From positions 4,774,001 to 4,838,000 of the forward strand of contig OW051495.1 in NCBI GenBank assembly GCA_932521035.1: a stretch of DNA of 64,000 bases. The letters are read 5' to 3'. Positions 26,337-38,219 of the stretch are shown here, in pieces. Each line of letters opens with the position of its first letter. The first letter of the stretch is position 1. A program made the position numbers and the translations under genes. The stretch comes from Oscheius dolichura (Eukaryota; Nematoda; Chromadorea; Rhabditida; Rhabditidae). The notes under the pieces are model-generated. The model was given only the letters and a program-made list of their open reading frames with translations. It ran no database searches and was not told where the DNA came from.

Positions 26337-28609
26337 TCAACAGAGACCCATACTCTTCAGATTTTTAGCTATGATCATATCGAGACATGCGTCCAACACA
26401 AATTGTACATTGTTTGTATCAGTTGCACACGTGTGATGGCAGTAAATCTCTCGCTGTGATGATCTAAAGACTTTTCCTTCCCTCTGTCTCAATATTATAC
26501 CTATTCAACTGCTCAAACTTCCACTGGATGTAGTTAATACATTCAGATTGATTCTGCTGTCCCTTGTATTCCGGGAAGCAAATCGTCAACGGACTTCTTG
26601 TTATTTTTTCGGCAAACATATCCTGAATAATATTTGTTTCCGCTCATTTTCCTCCTATTGATACCTTTTTATTGAGGAATAGTATGAAATGAATATCTGC
26701 AAACCAGGGACTATTGCAGATGGAGTCGAACAACTTCAATGATTCCTGCATTCTGTTCTGCAAGAATATCTTTCATTCGGGGAAATTAGGATGAACAAAC
26801 TGTGCAATTGTCTTCCCTGAGTGTCTGATCGTATTCGGAAAGGGAGCTGATAAAGATGATAGCATTGACATTATCAAAACAATGGATCCATTTCTTGCGT
26901 TCTGAGCGTTGTCCGCCCACGTCTATTACTCTGAGAAGAGGATTATCTTTCCTAGAAAAGGCACGCATACCTAAAAGTGAGTCCCTTGAGCTCGAAGAGT
27001 ACTTCAGTAATTCCCGTGGTCTTTATCCTCGTCCGCAGTAAATCCTGCTCACTGGGTACGTAATTAGGAGCGGAAAGTCGGGGCAAATTGTCGAGGAAAC
27101 TGAAATCTCTCGGATTATCTCCCTTCCCGGGATGAAACGGACTATTTAGCGGAGTCGTCGATCTGGTACTCGTTCGACCGGCGGTAACAATCGCGGACCC
27201 CCTCGTCCTTCCACAGCCGCTGCATGGCCGCGGCCAGCTCCTCCGTCAGCTCTTCCTTGTTGGCGTGGACGGTGTTAAAGACGAGCTGGCTGTCTTTGAC
27301 CCTTTCCTGTTGAGCATACTCGATCTGGAGATGGAACATGGCCCGGAGGATGGAGAGCATCGAGTGGATGCAGTTGGAGAAGACCACCGGGCGGATCATC
27401 TCCAGGTCCTGCTGGGAAAAGCCGTCCTAGAGAGACATTTAATTAGCGGGGGAGGACGGGGCACGCGCACCTTGTGTAGGATTCTCATTTGCTTGAGGAT
27501 GGTGCTCTTGCCACTCTCACCAGCTCCTGAAAAAAAGATGCGTCTCAGAATGTATTTCCCGACAGGAGGAAACCCCAATTTGGCTGAGAGCGCGGCTGGC
27601 GCCTACTTGAGCCAAGGGCATTTTAATACAGGCCACTTTTTATATAGAGCGCTGATCGATTCCAGAAGTTAATAGTTGTGTTTCCCTCCTTGGCCCCCTT
27701 CCCCCCTCCCAGGACAAAAGGCAATGACAGCTGGAAATAATGTATTTTTGAGGCTGCTCATTACCCCCGGCCGCCTGCGTGGGAGGCCCCTAGTGCCTTA
27801 TCCGCCGAAATCAGCGGCTCTTCTGTCCGCGTCAACTCATTAGGCGATCGGAAAACAACTGGAGACAATAGACAAATTTCACTCTCTCCGGCCAATTCGG
27901 GCAAGGTGATCGCGGCTCGAGGAGAATCCCAAATTGAAGCTGCCCCCGCCCTGCCTGACAAGATGGATTAACTCTGGCACACAACTCGCTCCTTGATCAA
28001 AATTAGTCGTCTTTTTCATTAGAAGAGGCACCTTTTCCTCGTAAACAGGCCTGATCTGTGGAGATATTAACAATTGGGCACGGTACGAGGAGTCGTTAGC
28101 CCGTTTGAGCCGGTCTAATGAGTCAATTGAACTCGTTGGCTCGGCCGTCTACTCGGCCGATCCTCTGCCGGTACTTGAGATGAGTGAAAATGATCCGCAC
28201 TTCCGCCTCCCAAGGTGTGGGCATCCGCCTCTCATTAAGCGGCTCGACTCATTAACCCGGGGGGCACCTGTTGCTCGGGGGAGGTGTCTCTATATATAGG
28301 CACGGGGGGATCAAAACAAATTAGATTTGAAATTTTGGTTTGTTTATGAGCACTTGGAGAGGAGGGCAGATGCGTATCCAATTTGATCTGGGGAGAGGAA
28401 GCGGTCGGGAGAGGGGATCAAAAGACAGAGGAGGCCTTAGGAGGAGACTACTAGTGACAGATAAAAGAACCAAAAAGAAAGGGAGACTCACCGAGCAGCA
28501 GCAGCTTGATGATGCGCAGACTCATGCTCTGCTCCTTTTTGATCTGCTCCTCTATGCGGCGATTGCGGTTTTTGCCCTCCTTCTGGTCCTTGCTGGCGCA
28601 TTGGCCCAT
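26337..28609 (-). CDS. Heterotrimeric G protein alpha subunit, Gi/o-like
   Basis: Membrane-attached GTPase coupling receptors to effectors. Start [14 protein letters not shown] gives a myristoylation Gly2 and a nearby Cys for palmitoylation. The nucleotide motifs are all present: [28 protein letters not shown] (switch I Arg), [14 protein letters not shown] (switch II), FLNKKD and TCATDTNN. The frame is restored by introns of 37-45 bp, except the first, which is about 950 bp (27540-28490). The C-terminus is [12 protein letters not shown]: the Cys four residues from the end, the pertussis toxin target in Gi/o, is replaced by Met. The helical-domain sequence [20 protein letters not shown] is divergent from standard Gi and Go, which recalls the specialised sensory G-alphas of nematodes. 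Confidence 0.93.
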
Positions 28610-29515
28610 GGTTCGACTCGCCGGACTGTACCGGCGGCTTAAAAGTACGGAGTGCGCGAGGAACGTTCAGGAGGCTGCGAGTGTCCAAGGGGCTCCGCCT
28701 CTCGCTCTCTCTGGCAGGCGCTCTCTCCCTCCATTCATGTTGCTTCACATGCGCCACTGATCAATAACTGGCGAGTGTGTTGTGAGCATGTGTGAGTCGC
28801 GCTTGTACATTCGCAGTTAGATAAACTCTCCTCCTGTGAGTCCCGGAGGAATTTCAATGAGGACCTGCCGGGAGGGAGTCAAACAAATCTCTGATTAGAC
28901 CGGGGACTCGAGCAGCTCAGAGGAGGAGCGTATACAGCCGGAAAGGGCGAACACTTGAAACTGAAAAGACATTCGAAGCGAGTCGGGCGTGACGACTGTC
29001 GGGGGACTCCCTGCCCGACTCTTGGCTCATTAACTCCTCGCAGATGTTGTTGGCCAGACATCTGGAAGACGTCGCAACTTCCGTTGGTCGAGCAGATAAT
29101 GAGGCCAATACATGCCGGCGGCCGACCCGGACCCTATCAGGCCGGGTCTTTAAATTTTACGAACTATCGTCAGAGCAGGTACTTTATCGAGAGGGCGAGA
29201 GAGATAGCCGGGCAGACTCCGCTGCGCCCTCCCGAGTTTTTGCCCGACTGACCCGGGAGGTTTCTGGGCAGTTAGGGTCGATACTGTAAACTGTGCTCGG
29301 CGGCGGCAGATGCGCTTGTTGACTCAAACAGGACGCTATCAGGTGGTGATATCACCGGTTACATCGATCGGTTGCTTACTTTTCCGGAGAGTCCTCCTCC
29401 CCGGTGGTCCGCGCGGCGCCACCCTGTCGGCCATCTGCACGACCTTTGTTTCAGATCTGCCAAAACATCCCCCCAGCCCCCTCACGTGTTCCTTTTAGAA
29501 TCCTGCCATGACCCG
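28610..29515. other. Divergent GC-rich intergenic region
   Basis: 906 bp between the starts of the G-alpha gene and the LRR-Ig gene; expected to hold both promoters. No conserved exon, repeat or RNA gene is apparent. Confidence 0.4.
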
Positions 29516-32500
29516 ATGCGCTGGCTGTGTCTGCTAGCGCTTCTCGAGGCCTCGAGGGCTTGTCCGTCGGTCTGTTCGTGTAGTCTGGGCAGCGTCGACT
29601 GCTCCCGACGGGGCCTCACCTCGATCCCGCGACATCTCCCCCCGACCGCCATCTCCCTGTTGGTCTGCTCCTCTCCCTTAACCCGTATTCCAGCGATATA
29701 AGTGGCAACGACATCGAGCGTCTGACCTCCGCCCCCTTCCACAATGCTACCTCGATCATATCCATGTCAGTCCTCCTCCTCCCGGCCCATCCATCCTCCC
29801 TTTCAGAGATGCTTCCGACAATCGAATACGACACGTCGACCCGCTCCTATTCTCTGTACTTAATCTTACTGTAATGTGGGTTCTTTCCTCTCTTCCTTCA
29901 ACCCTTTCCAGTAATCTTCGTAAAAATCGTCTGACCTCTGTTCCTTCCGGGTTTCCTCAACTAGAACGGCTAGATTTGTGAGTCTCCCATCTTTTATTTC
30001 GTATCTTTTCTTTATTTTTTTAGAAGTGCAAATTCCTTGACTTCTCTTGATAAAGACGACATTTTGAGTATAGCCACGGTGAGAACCGTCGACCTTAGCC
30101 GGAATAGAATCGGCGAGATCGCAGTTGCCCAGCCGAGCAATGCCAATCTCCAGAGACTGTAAGTGAATTTAAGCCAAGTTCCTATTTTCCTCCTTCTAGA
30201 GACCTGATATCGAATACTCTTCGGAGTATTCCGGCCGGCGCCTTCGCCTCTTTCCCCTACCTCTTTTCCCTCCGGCTGTCCAGGAACAAGATCTCCTCCC
30301 TTCATCGAAGCTCTTTTCAAGGACTCGGCCGATTGGAATCGCTGTACGTCGGGGACCAGTGATATCAAAAAGAATTCAGAGAGCTCGGCCGGAATCATTT
30401 GACGACGATTCCCGCCCTAGTTTTCGAAGATCTTGGTTCGTTGAAACATTTGAACTTGTTCAGAAATAGACTGGAGAGGTAAGTGGATGGAGGGAATCAA
30501 TCAAAGGCGTTTCAGCTTGGATGACGGTGTATTTTACGGGTGCCACTCGCTCATCTCCATCAACCTCACCTCCAACCGAATCCAAAATCTCACCGAGGGG
30601 TGGCTCTTCGGGTTGAACAACGTCCAGACGATGTAAGTTGTCTTCTGCCCATTTCATTCCTCTTCAGCGATCTCTCCTCGAATATCGTCGCCACTTTTGA
30701 ACCGGCCGTCTGGGGACAGACACCCAGTCTCCGCTGGCTCTCCCTCTACAGTAACCAGCTGACGACTCTCCCCAGCGGGGCATTCCGTCTCCTACCCCTT
30801 CTCCAGCACCTCTCTTTGGCCGACAACCGTCTCCAGTCTATCCACAAGACCGCGATGACCGGACTGGATCGTCTGGATAGTCTAGATTTGAGTGGGAATC
30901 ACCTGGCCATGTGTGTCGAGGACGGGGCCGTCCTGAGCAACACCTCGCTGCCGTACCTCCAGAGTCTGTTCTTCTCGAGAAACGAGTTGAAGGTCGTCCC
31001 GAGCAAGGCCTTCAGTCGGTTCCCGAATCTCAAAGAGTTGGATCTCTCCGACAATCCCATCGCCACTCTCCACGAAGGCGCTTTCGAGCCGCTCAAACTT
31101 CATAAATTGTAAGTGCCATTTCTTCCGAAATAGACTGTTTCCAGACAATTACAAACCTCGAGCCTGTTGTGTGACTGCCTCGTCGGCTGGTTTCCCAACT
31201 GGCTATACAAGTCCGGCCTGGATAGGAGTTCCATCGTCGCCGTCTGCTCCCACCCCGCCCCGCTGAGAAACATCCCCGTCGTCAACATCGACCAGGAAAA
31301 CTTAACTTGTGGTGAGACATTCCCATATTATTTGAATTGCTTTCACAGTGGATGACTCGCCCCGCGCTCGAATTGTTCTCCACCCGGCGTCGTCCGTCGC
31401 CGTCGAGAAGTCAACCAGCCAGTTCAGCTGCCACGTGTACGGGATGGAGCCTCTCCTCATCGAGGTGGAATATCTCGAACAGCAGAATATTCCGAGTTTA
31501 GTGGCAAAAGGTCGAATCGGGAAAGGCTCGCCCGTTGGAGGAAAACCGCTACACAACGATAAACACGACGCGGTCCAACGTCTTTAACAACACGATCACG
31601 GGCCATGAGCACGTGGAAAGTGTCCTCGAGTTGCAGTCGATCTCCCTCTCCGACTCGGGCGACTATCAATGCGTCGTGTCCAACATATTCTCCAAGGAGT
31701 ACAGTGTCCGCGCTGAGTTACAAGTTCACCAACCGCCCACGTTCATCCTTGAGCCGGACGACATCTCCCTCCTGGTCGGGTACAATGCCAAGATATCTTG
31801 CGCTGCCACAGGTTCGAATAGAATGGAACCAACTCTTCCCTTTCAAGGTGTCCCTATGCCAACTCTACGATGGAGTAAAGACGGCGGCCAGGCATTCCCC
31901 GCGGCGACGGAGAGGAGACTCCATGTGAGGCAGGGAGACGACAATCTGTACGTCTTGAATGTGACCACCGCCGACCAGGGTGTGTACACGTGCCACGCGA
32001 GTAACTCTGTCGGCACAGCCCAAGCCAGTGCTACTCTACGGGTATACGGTTGGAACAATTCCTGCCCATATAATGAGACAGCTTCAGAGCATGGCTTCCG
32101 GTCGTCGCTAACCGACTCAACGGCCTCCGAGGGGGACACCATCATTTTGGAGTGTCTCGCCGACATAGCCCAGCAACGGATCGTCTGGCAGAAGGACGGC
32201 CAGCCACTCGAAACAGACGGGTCCCGGGTCCTTCTCAAAGCCTTCGACCAGGTCATGGTCATTTCAAAGGTGCCATTTCTAGTCAGTATCACTATGATCA
32301 ATTCAGGTGGTGTCGGGTGATGCCGGATTATACGAGTGTGAACTGTGGGCGGGAGGGGACATTCTCATCCGCCAAGGAGCTAGACTGACGGTTTCGCCTG
32401 TTCTGAATGTGCCATCGGGAGCGGCCCATCCCGTCCTGCTAAGGTCTCAATCCAGTCGTCTCCACTGGGCCGTTATCCTCGGCCTTCTGTTTCTGCTGGC

Positions 32501-32573
32501 CGTTGTGGGGCTGACCCTGTCCCTGATCTACTGGCGACGCTACTCCCGCGACCCTCCCCCGGTTCCCGTCTAA
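29516..32573 (+). CDS. LRR and immunoglobulin domain membrane protein (LRIG-like)
   Basis: A single-pass cell-surface protein. [15 protein letters not shown] is a signal peptide, followed by the Cys-rich LRR cap [19 protein letters not shown]. Leucine-rich repeats follow, with NGLxxIP-type units such as [19 protein letters not shown] and [16 protein letters not shown], then a C-terminal cap ([14 protein letters not shown]). Three Ig domains follow, marked by Cys pairs: FSCHVYG ... [16 protein letters not shown] ... GVYTCHASN, and LECLADI ... [10 protein letters not shown]. One membrane helix ([23 protein letters not shown]) ends in a very short tail, [16 protein letters not shown] proteins (C. 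elegans SMA-10) share this order and modulate receptor signalling, but their long tail is missing. Ends 88 bp from the convergent neighbour. Confidence 0.85.
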
Positions 32574-32661
32574 CCAATTCCAAATGTCTTCATTCTTTGT
32601 ACATAGCAAGAGTGTCATAAATGTCTGTTCTCGGGGAATGTTTTGTCCACCCGCTCCTCTT

Positions 32662-33946
32662 CTAAATTAGCTTCTCGGAGAATTCGTCGTCTGTGATCTC
32701 AACAGATTCCAGGGCCACTCTCACGTTCCCCGTCGTCATCGTGGCCTAAACATTTTCTCGTCCTTCTCTGTCCATCTCATCCCCACCTGTCCGTTGCTCT
32801 TCACCGACAGCCTCGTCACTCTGTTCTCCTTCTCGCTCTTCTCCTCCTCGTCACTCTCCTCCTCCAGATCCGTCTTGTCGTCTTCTGGCTTAGCCACCGG
32901 CGGCAGGGCCTGCGCCTCGTCGTCACTCTCGTCGGAGTCTGTCTCAGCATCGGCATACATCATTGAATTAGGTTTCTTCGGTTCATCATCCACATTTATC
33001 ATAACGGCATGGTGTAGTCCCTCGAGAACTTCAGTCTGGGGAGGGGGAGATAAGGGTGCCAATGGAGGAGGAGAGAGGCCCCTGTCCTCGGAGTCGACTG
33101 TTCTCGCTGTGCTCGGGTTGGATGAGGATGTTTTCAGGATGCTTCTAGGGGAGGCTGTGGGAGCGGCACTCCTCGGCGTCTCCTGTATTACGATCTCCTC
33201 TTCCAATTCGCTGTCCTCCCCGCTCTCGGCACTAGCCCGTCTCAACGTGATGTCCTGCATTTCTTTGAACTCTTTCTCCTCTTTTTGTTTGTCCCGTGGC
33301 TCTTCGGTCGGGATGACTTCTATCGCCGGTTTGGTCTCCTCGGCCAGTCTCGGGGTCTCGTACCCGTCGACGAGCATCTGCTGTAATGTGACAATCTCTC
33401 CGCTTCGGGAGGTCGTCTGGGGCGAGGTGGACACCTCTTCGTCCTTCTTCAGGATCTCCGACATCTGCCGTAGCTCGGACTCGTCGACTTCTTCGATGAC
33501 ATTTGTCCTAATTGACACCGCATCCTGGAAGAAGAGCCATGAACGCCTCTCCCCTCGCCTACCTCGACATTGGGTTTCTCCTCTTCGTCGCCACACACGT
33601 CCGTCAAGACGACGTCATTCATATTCATCTGACATTCTTTTATCTCATCCTCTCCCGGCTCTTCTTTGTTCTCCACCTTCCATTTAGGAGCTGCTCCTCG
33701 GAAAACCTCCTTCGGTCCTGAGTCATCTTTTGGAACTTCTGAACAAATAAACATTGACGGATAATAATAGAACTCACCGAGAGATTGATCCAGAAAGCCG
33801 TCGACTGTCTCCTTGACCGGGGAGATGGACGACTGTGGCGCGTTGGGCAGGTCGTTGGTTCGAATCAGGGTGACGGTAGGCTCTTTGTCGTTCCGGGAGC
33901 AGCAACAGATCCGAGCAAAGAGACCCGGCTTCTGTTGCTCGGCCAT
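32662..33946 (-). CDS. Acidic, probably disordered protein with Cys-rich N-terminus
   Basis: I do not recognise this family. Three short introns (near 33755, 33540 and 32765) join into one frame of about 380 residues. The start is MAEQQKPGLFARICCCSRND; the triple Cys beside basic residues looks like a palmitoylation anchor. The rest is highly charged with little hydrophobic core: a Glu-rich segment (DKQKEEKEFKEMQDITL), Pro/Ser-rich stretch (RGLSPPPLAPLSPPP) and an acidic run (DAETDSDESDDEAQALP). The tail VALESVEITDDEFSEKLI is ordered-looking and may bind a partner. Likely a peripheral membrane scaffold, but this is inference. Tail-to-tail with the LRR-Ig gene. Confidence 0.65.
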
Positions 33947-34294
33947 GACACCTGATACGAGGAGAATTAGGGTGGGCGAAGGGAAAAGGGGAAGGAGGTT
34001 GAATTGGCAGTAATGAGAAGGCGGAAATAGGAGGGGATCCAGTGGTAAAAGGGACCAAAATGACGCGGGACGGGCAAGTTGCTGCTGATCTTAACTTGAC
34101 TCCGAAAGTAAACTCAAATAAATCACGGGGAAACGTTCGTATACAGCCTTATCTTGAGGTTAAAATGGGCCGGGGGCGAGGGTGAGGGGGACTGGAAACC
34201 AGTGCAGTGTTTGATCTGAGTTCATAGCCAAAGGACGAGTTTACCTATGGTAAATAGTTTCTCATAATTGACATCTTAACCATACTGTTATTTG

Positions 34295-34400
34295 GGAGAG
34301 GAGGAGACATGGGGAGGAGGGAGGCAAGGAGGAGGAGGAGGAGAAGGAGAGGCAGCACACGAGGGATAGAGGGAGAGAGACAGGGAGGCCGAGCAAGGAG
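34295..34400. repeat. GA-rich low-complexity tract
   Basis: About 100 bases almost purely G and A on the plus strand, with GGA and GAG triplets repeated irregularly. Such purine tracts can be promoter elements or simple-sequence expansion. Open frames read through it only because of biased composition. Confidence 0.7.
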
Positions 34401-37400
34401 ACGGGGAGAAATGGCAAAGGGGCCGTATTGAGTAGGTAAAAATGGAACATGAGCAGGGGTCGAGGAACATGAGCAAGTGGCACAAGGAGAGAGCGCCCCG
34501 TTGTTTGCGCAACTATAAGCCCGTGTGCGCCGGGAATCCCGAGATTCCTGAATCACGCCACGGACTCCACAAATCAGCGTGTTTGCCCCCTTCTGTTTAC
34601 CGTGGGAATGAGTGTTTCTAATTACTTTTTCTTCTGGGCAACAATGGCATCTGCGAAACTTTTCTGGGCGCTGCGGAAATGTGAATAAGCCCGAACCGGA
34701 CGAAGTTTTCCCAGCCGGGTTGCCTGGGAGATAAGCGAGGGCCGGGTGGGTGACGACAGGCGGAAGCCTACTTCGATAATTAGTCGAAATGTAAACACCT
34801 CTCCACCCAAGGAGCCACTTTCAGCCAATTTCGATCACCTGAGCCTCCTATCCTCACCTTTATCATCTCTCAACCGACTGCTGAATAGCTCTACTTCGAG
34901 TACAAGATATTTCTATCGAAGAGAAAAGAACTGGCGGAGAGAAGTGTTCGACGGAGACAATGACTCGGCGATGACATCTACACGTATGATTAGGCAGCTC
35001 CCGTATTACTGCTTCGTGCTTCAATGAACTTCAGTGAAATCATTCTCGCAAGGATATGACGTGGTGACCGATACATTTTGAGACCTACCCCTGCCCTCCT
35101 GTCGTCCTCCAAGAGAACGGTGTTCCCCCGGAGGTCTCATAGATCGTCCTTCCTGTTCTCCAAGTACTCGACGGCTAAGCGGAGCCTATCCTCCCAAAAT
35201 CTCTTCTTATCTCTCTTATCTGTCCTTTAAGTGATCCTCCTCCATTCAGAGTCCTCACTTTCCCCCCAAGAGGACATCCCCGCAGACGGCATTTCCCCCA
35301 GACTGTCCTTTGAGGGCAGCGATTAGGAGAATATCATATGAGTGTGTCTGTCTGATATCCAATTGACGCCAGCAGGTGTTCCCATCCACAGACACCCGTG
35401 TTCCATTCTGTTCCCTCTTTGGCAGATCCCCGTCAGCTACCACCCTCCTTTTCCAGACCAAAATGTGTTCGCTCTCTTTTCGCTCCAGAGCATTCTCTGA
35501 TTTAAAAGAAAGGAAGCGCGGGCCGTGATGATCATTTCTTTATCAGAATGATGTGGCCGTGTAACAGGGCGCGAAATGAGGAAAATCCCTTATTTTCATA
35601 ACATTCTCCCGTAGAAATCCGCTGCCAAGAGATGAAAATAAGAACTCGACGAAATGTCAAATAGGTTATTTGTGGTCGATGAAGTTGTTTTGAAATGGCA
35701 CACGGCCACATCCGGAGCCAGGCGATGCTGCCGGCCCCACGCCTACTCTTCTGGCCACCGCCTTGTAAAGCCTTTCCACTGATGTAGAAGATGATGAAAT
35801 AGTGGTCACTCTATGTAAGACAAGAACGACTGTTGCAGACACAATAAAAAGGTCTTTTGGGTAGTCAGAAAAGGTGATCAGGTGGCAGAGGGGGTCGAAA
35901 GGAGTTGCTATATTTTGTGTCCCCTGCGTCTCTGTCCCCGCCACCTCCTGACCCGACTCTCTCTCATTGCCCCCTCTAGTCAGTCGTGTTCCTATTTTGC
36001 ACTTGATGGCCATTCACTCCTCTTAATGTCTCCAGCCGACTGTTGCCCTCTCCTCCTGTCGGTCCTCCTCCCCCTCCTCCCGGCCAAGTGCGTCCTCCTT
36101 ATCGCGTCGCCTTATCGGTTAAACCTCAGGCGAGGGCCTCTCTTCACCTGTCTCACCCAGATTTTCTCTTCTTTCCCCAGTCGGACTTTATTGCGTGACA
36201 AAAACCGGTTGCTACACGTGAAACTACACTGGGACACCTTTTGAAACCGAGTGTTGATATTCCACCTGGCTATCATTCGACAAGGCGATAGTGGCCGTCT
36301 GGCTAAGGCCAAACCAAACACCCTCCCTCTGTTTATCCCGGCCAGATTAACTACCAGACGACGAGCAGCTTAGCCTTTTTTGACCGATTGTTTACTACTT
36401 CTTTCAGTTTACGGCCCCCTCCTCCCCAGATCCCGTCAACAAACCTAACCATTCAAAAACAACCAACCCCGGCAAACAGCCCCTGCCTGCCCAAGGCCCA
36501 TCTCCCTAATAAAGGGCCTATTTCAGACAGCCTCGCTGTTTTTGTTATTCCTCGAATAATCCTAATCTGATCCGGGGAATCCCCGTCATATCACCGTCTT
36601 GTTAACATTTTGAACGGCATGGGGGGCCCAAAACGACAAGGCAAACACAACAGGCAGGGGAGAAAAGGCCACGTGATACTGAAGGGTCTAGTAGGGGACT
36701 ATTCCCTTTTCGTGTCCACGAAAACAAGTACCAGGGATTATTCTGTCCCACTGCTTTTTCCCCTCCTCCCGAAATGTCCTTCTTGTTGTCGGCCCTCGAC
36801 CCCGGCACCCTGCCGCTTGAATTGCTAAGACGCATTCGTCGACGAACTTCTAAAGCTCTCCCTCCAAATATAGGCGGTAGACTGAACAATGTAATAATGA
36901 GGAACTTGCGAAACTACCGGCCCCAGACAGGGGGAGATCTTTGAAGAGAGGACGCCTTGCTTGTTGTCCCGTGTCTGTTGCCTTTGGCATTTCAATCCAT
37001 TCTCCCCTTCCTAACATCTCCGCTCCGTGCCCCTCACTTCCCCCTCTGCCAACCATTTCTTCTTTTTCTATCTCAGAGCATCCCTAACGTGGGAATGTAC
37101 AGCTTTCCGAGCATAGAATATGGGCCCCCTGCGCCCCTCAGGAATTCGGGGGCTCGGTGTGTCCCGCGAGTATTTCTCGCGTCGTCAAACAGTTCGGAGG
37201 GGCACTCGTTGGGTGCCGATCGCCTTTGTCGCCCGAGATACACGGGCTCAGCGTTTGTGTGCTCACAACCCTAAACAGCACAAATCCCGCCGTACACGAA
37301 TAGACGACGAAACTTCCTTCTCCTCCTGTTGCACTGTTTGCAGGGGCGCCGCACAAAGACGTCTTTCTGGGGTCAGTCGGGTCAAAAGATCCTCCTCCTC

Positions 37401-37448
37401 TCCTCGTTCTCCTCGTCTTATTTTGCCCCGAGCCAGACGTCGATTACG

Positions 37449-37481
37449 TCTCTCTCTCTCTCTCGTCCCCCCCCCCCCCCC
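37449..37481. repeat. TC dinucleotide run followed by 15-C homopolymer
   Basis: Eight TC units (37449-37464) are followed after GT by an unbroken run of 15 C (37467-37481). A microsatellite likely to vary in length, and a place where assembly or read errors are common. Confidence 0.85.
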
Positions 37482-38219
37482 TCCTCTAAATATTCCCTTA
37501 TAGAATAATCAGCCGGAATCTAATTTGACGCCACTTATTTCCCGGCCAGAGTCAAAAACAGATTGTTCGATCCGGCGATTGGTTACCGTTGGCAGCTGGA
37601 CAAATCGCCGGCCGGGCGTTGTTTTGGCTGAATTTTTTATGCCTCGTTACGAATTCATAGGGAATCCACAAATTATTATCAGCTCGCGTATTCCCGACAC
37701 ACTACGGGTCTCTCACGGCTCCAAAGTGCGCCGGAGCGATTTCCTTCCCAGTCCTCGTTTTGTCCTTTCTGTTTTTCGCTCCGTGCCAACTGGCCCATCT
37801 GCCTTCCAAAGATCTACAAGTTCCACGGGGGCATGTCCCGCCATCGACTTTCAAAGCGGGGCCACCCTATTCATAAGGGGTGTTTCTTTGTTGAGCTCCT
37901 TCATCTCCTCCTCCTCATCCTCCCCTAATTCCACCGTATTCCCCTTTAAAGCGTCAATCGCTTTCCCTAATTGAGAGTCCGGCCCGCCCTTCGGTCTGAT
38001 GTTTTGTCTCAGGATGGCACTCCTGTCGAAATGGTCCTCTCTGGTTCTCTTCCGACCGTCGACCATCAAAATATTTTCCTCTTCCCTCGACCCCCTCTGC
38101 ACTTTCGTGGTCTCTCCGGCAAACAGCTTCCCCCCGGCCAGAGTACTCTTTTTTATTCTATGTTTTTCAGTCTCCCTAATTCTTTGGTCCGTCGTCCCCC
38201 ACAGCCTAGTTCCCGGTAG

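Larger units (their letters stand above)
33947..38219. other. 4.3-kb gene-free GC-rich region
   Basis: The longest stretch without a supportable gene, in a window where genes are usually less than 1 kb apart. It contains GA-rich low-complexity sequence, a CT run with a C homopolymer, and many short open frames without domains or splice chains. It separates two divergent genes, so it may hold extended regulatory DNA for the downstream nuclear receptor. A non-coding RNA cannot be excluded. Confidence 0.4.

Noticed and set aside
26464..26500. An 8-bp intron or frameshift near the C-terminus of G-alpha.
   Set aside because: A 37-bp intron beginning after Asn-Arg removes the stop and restores the family sequence.
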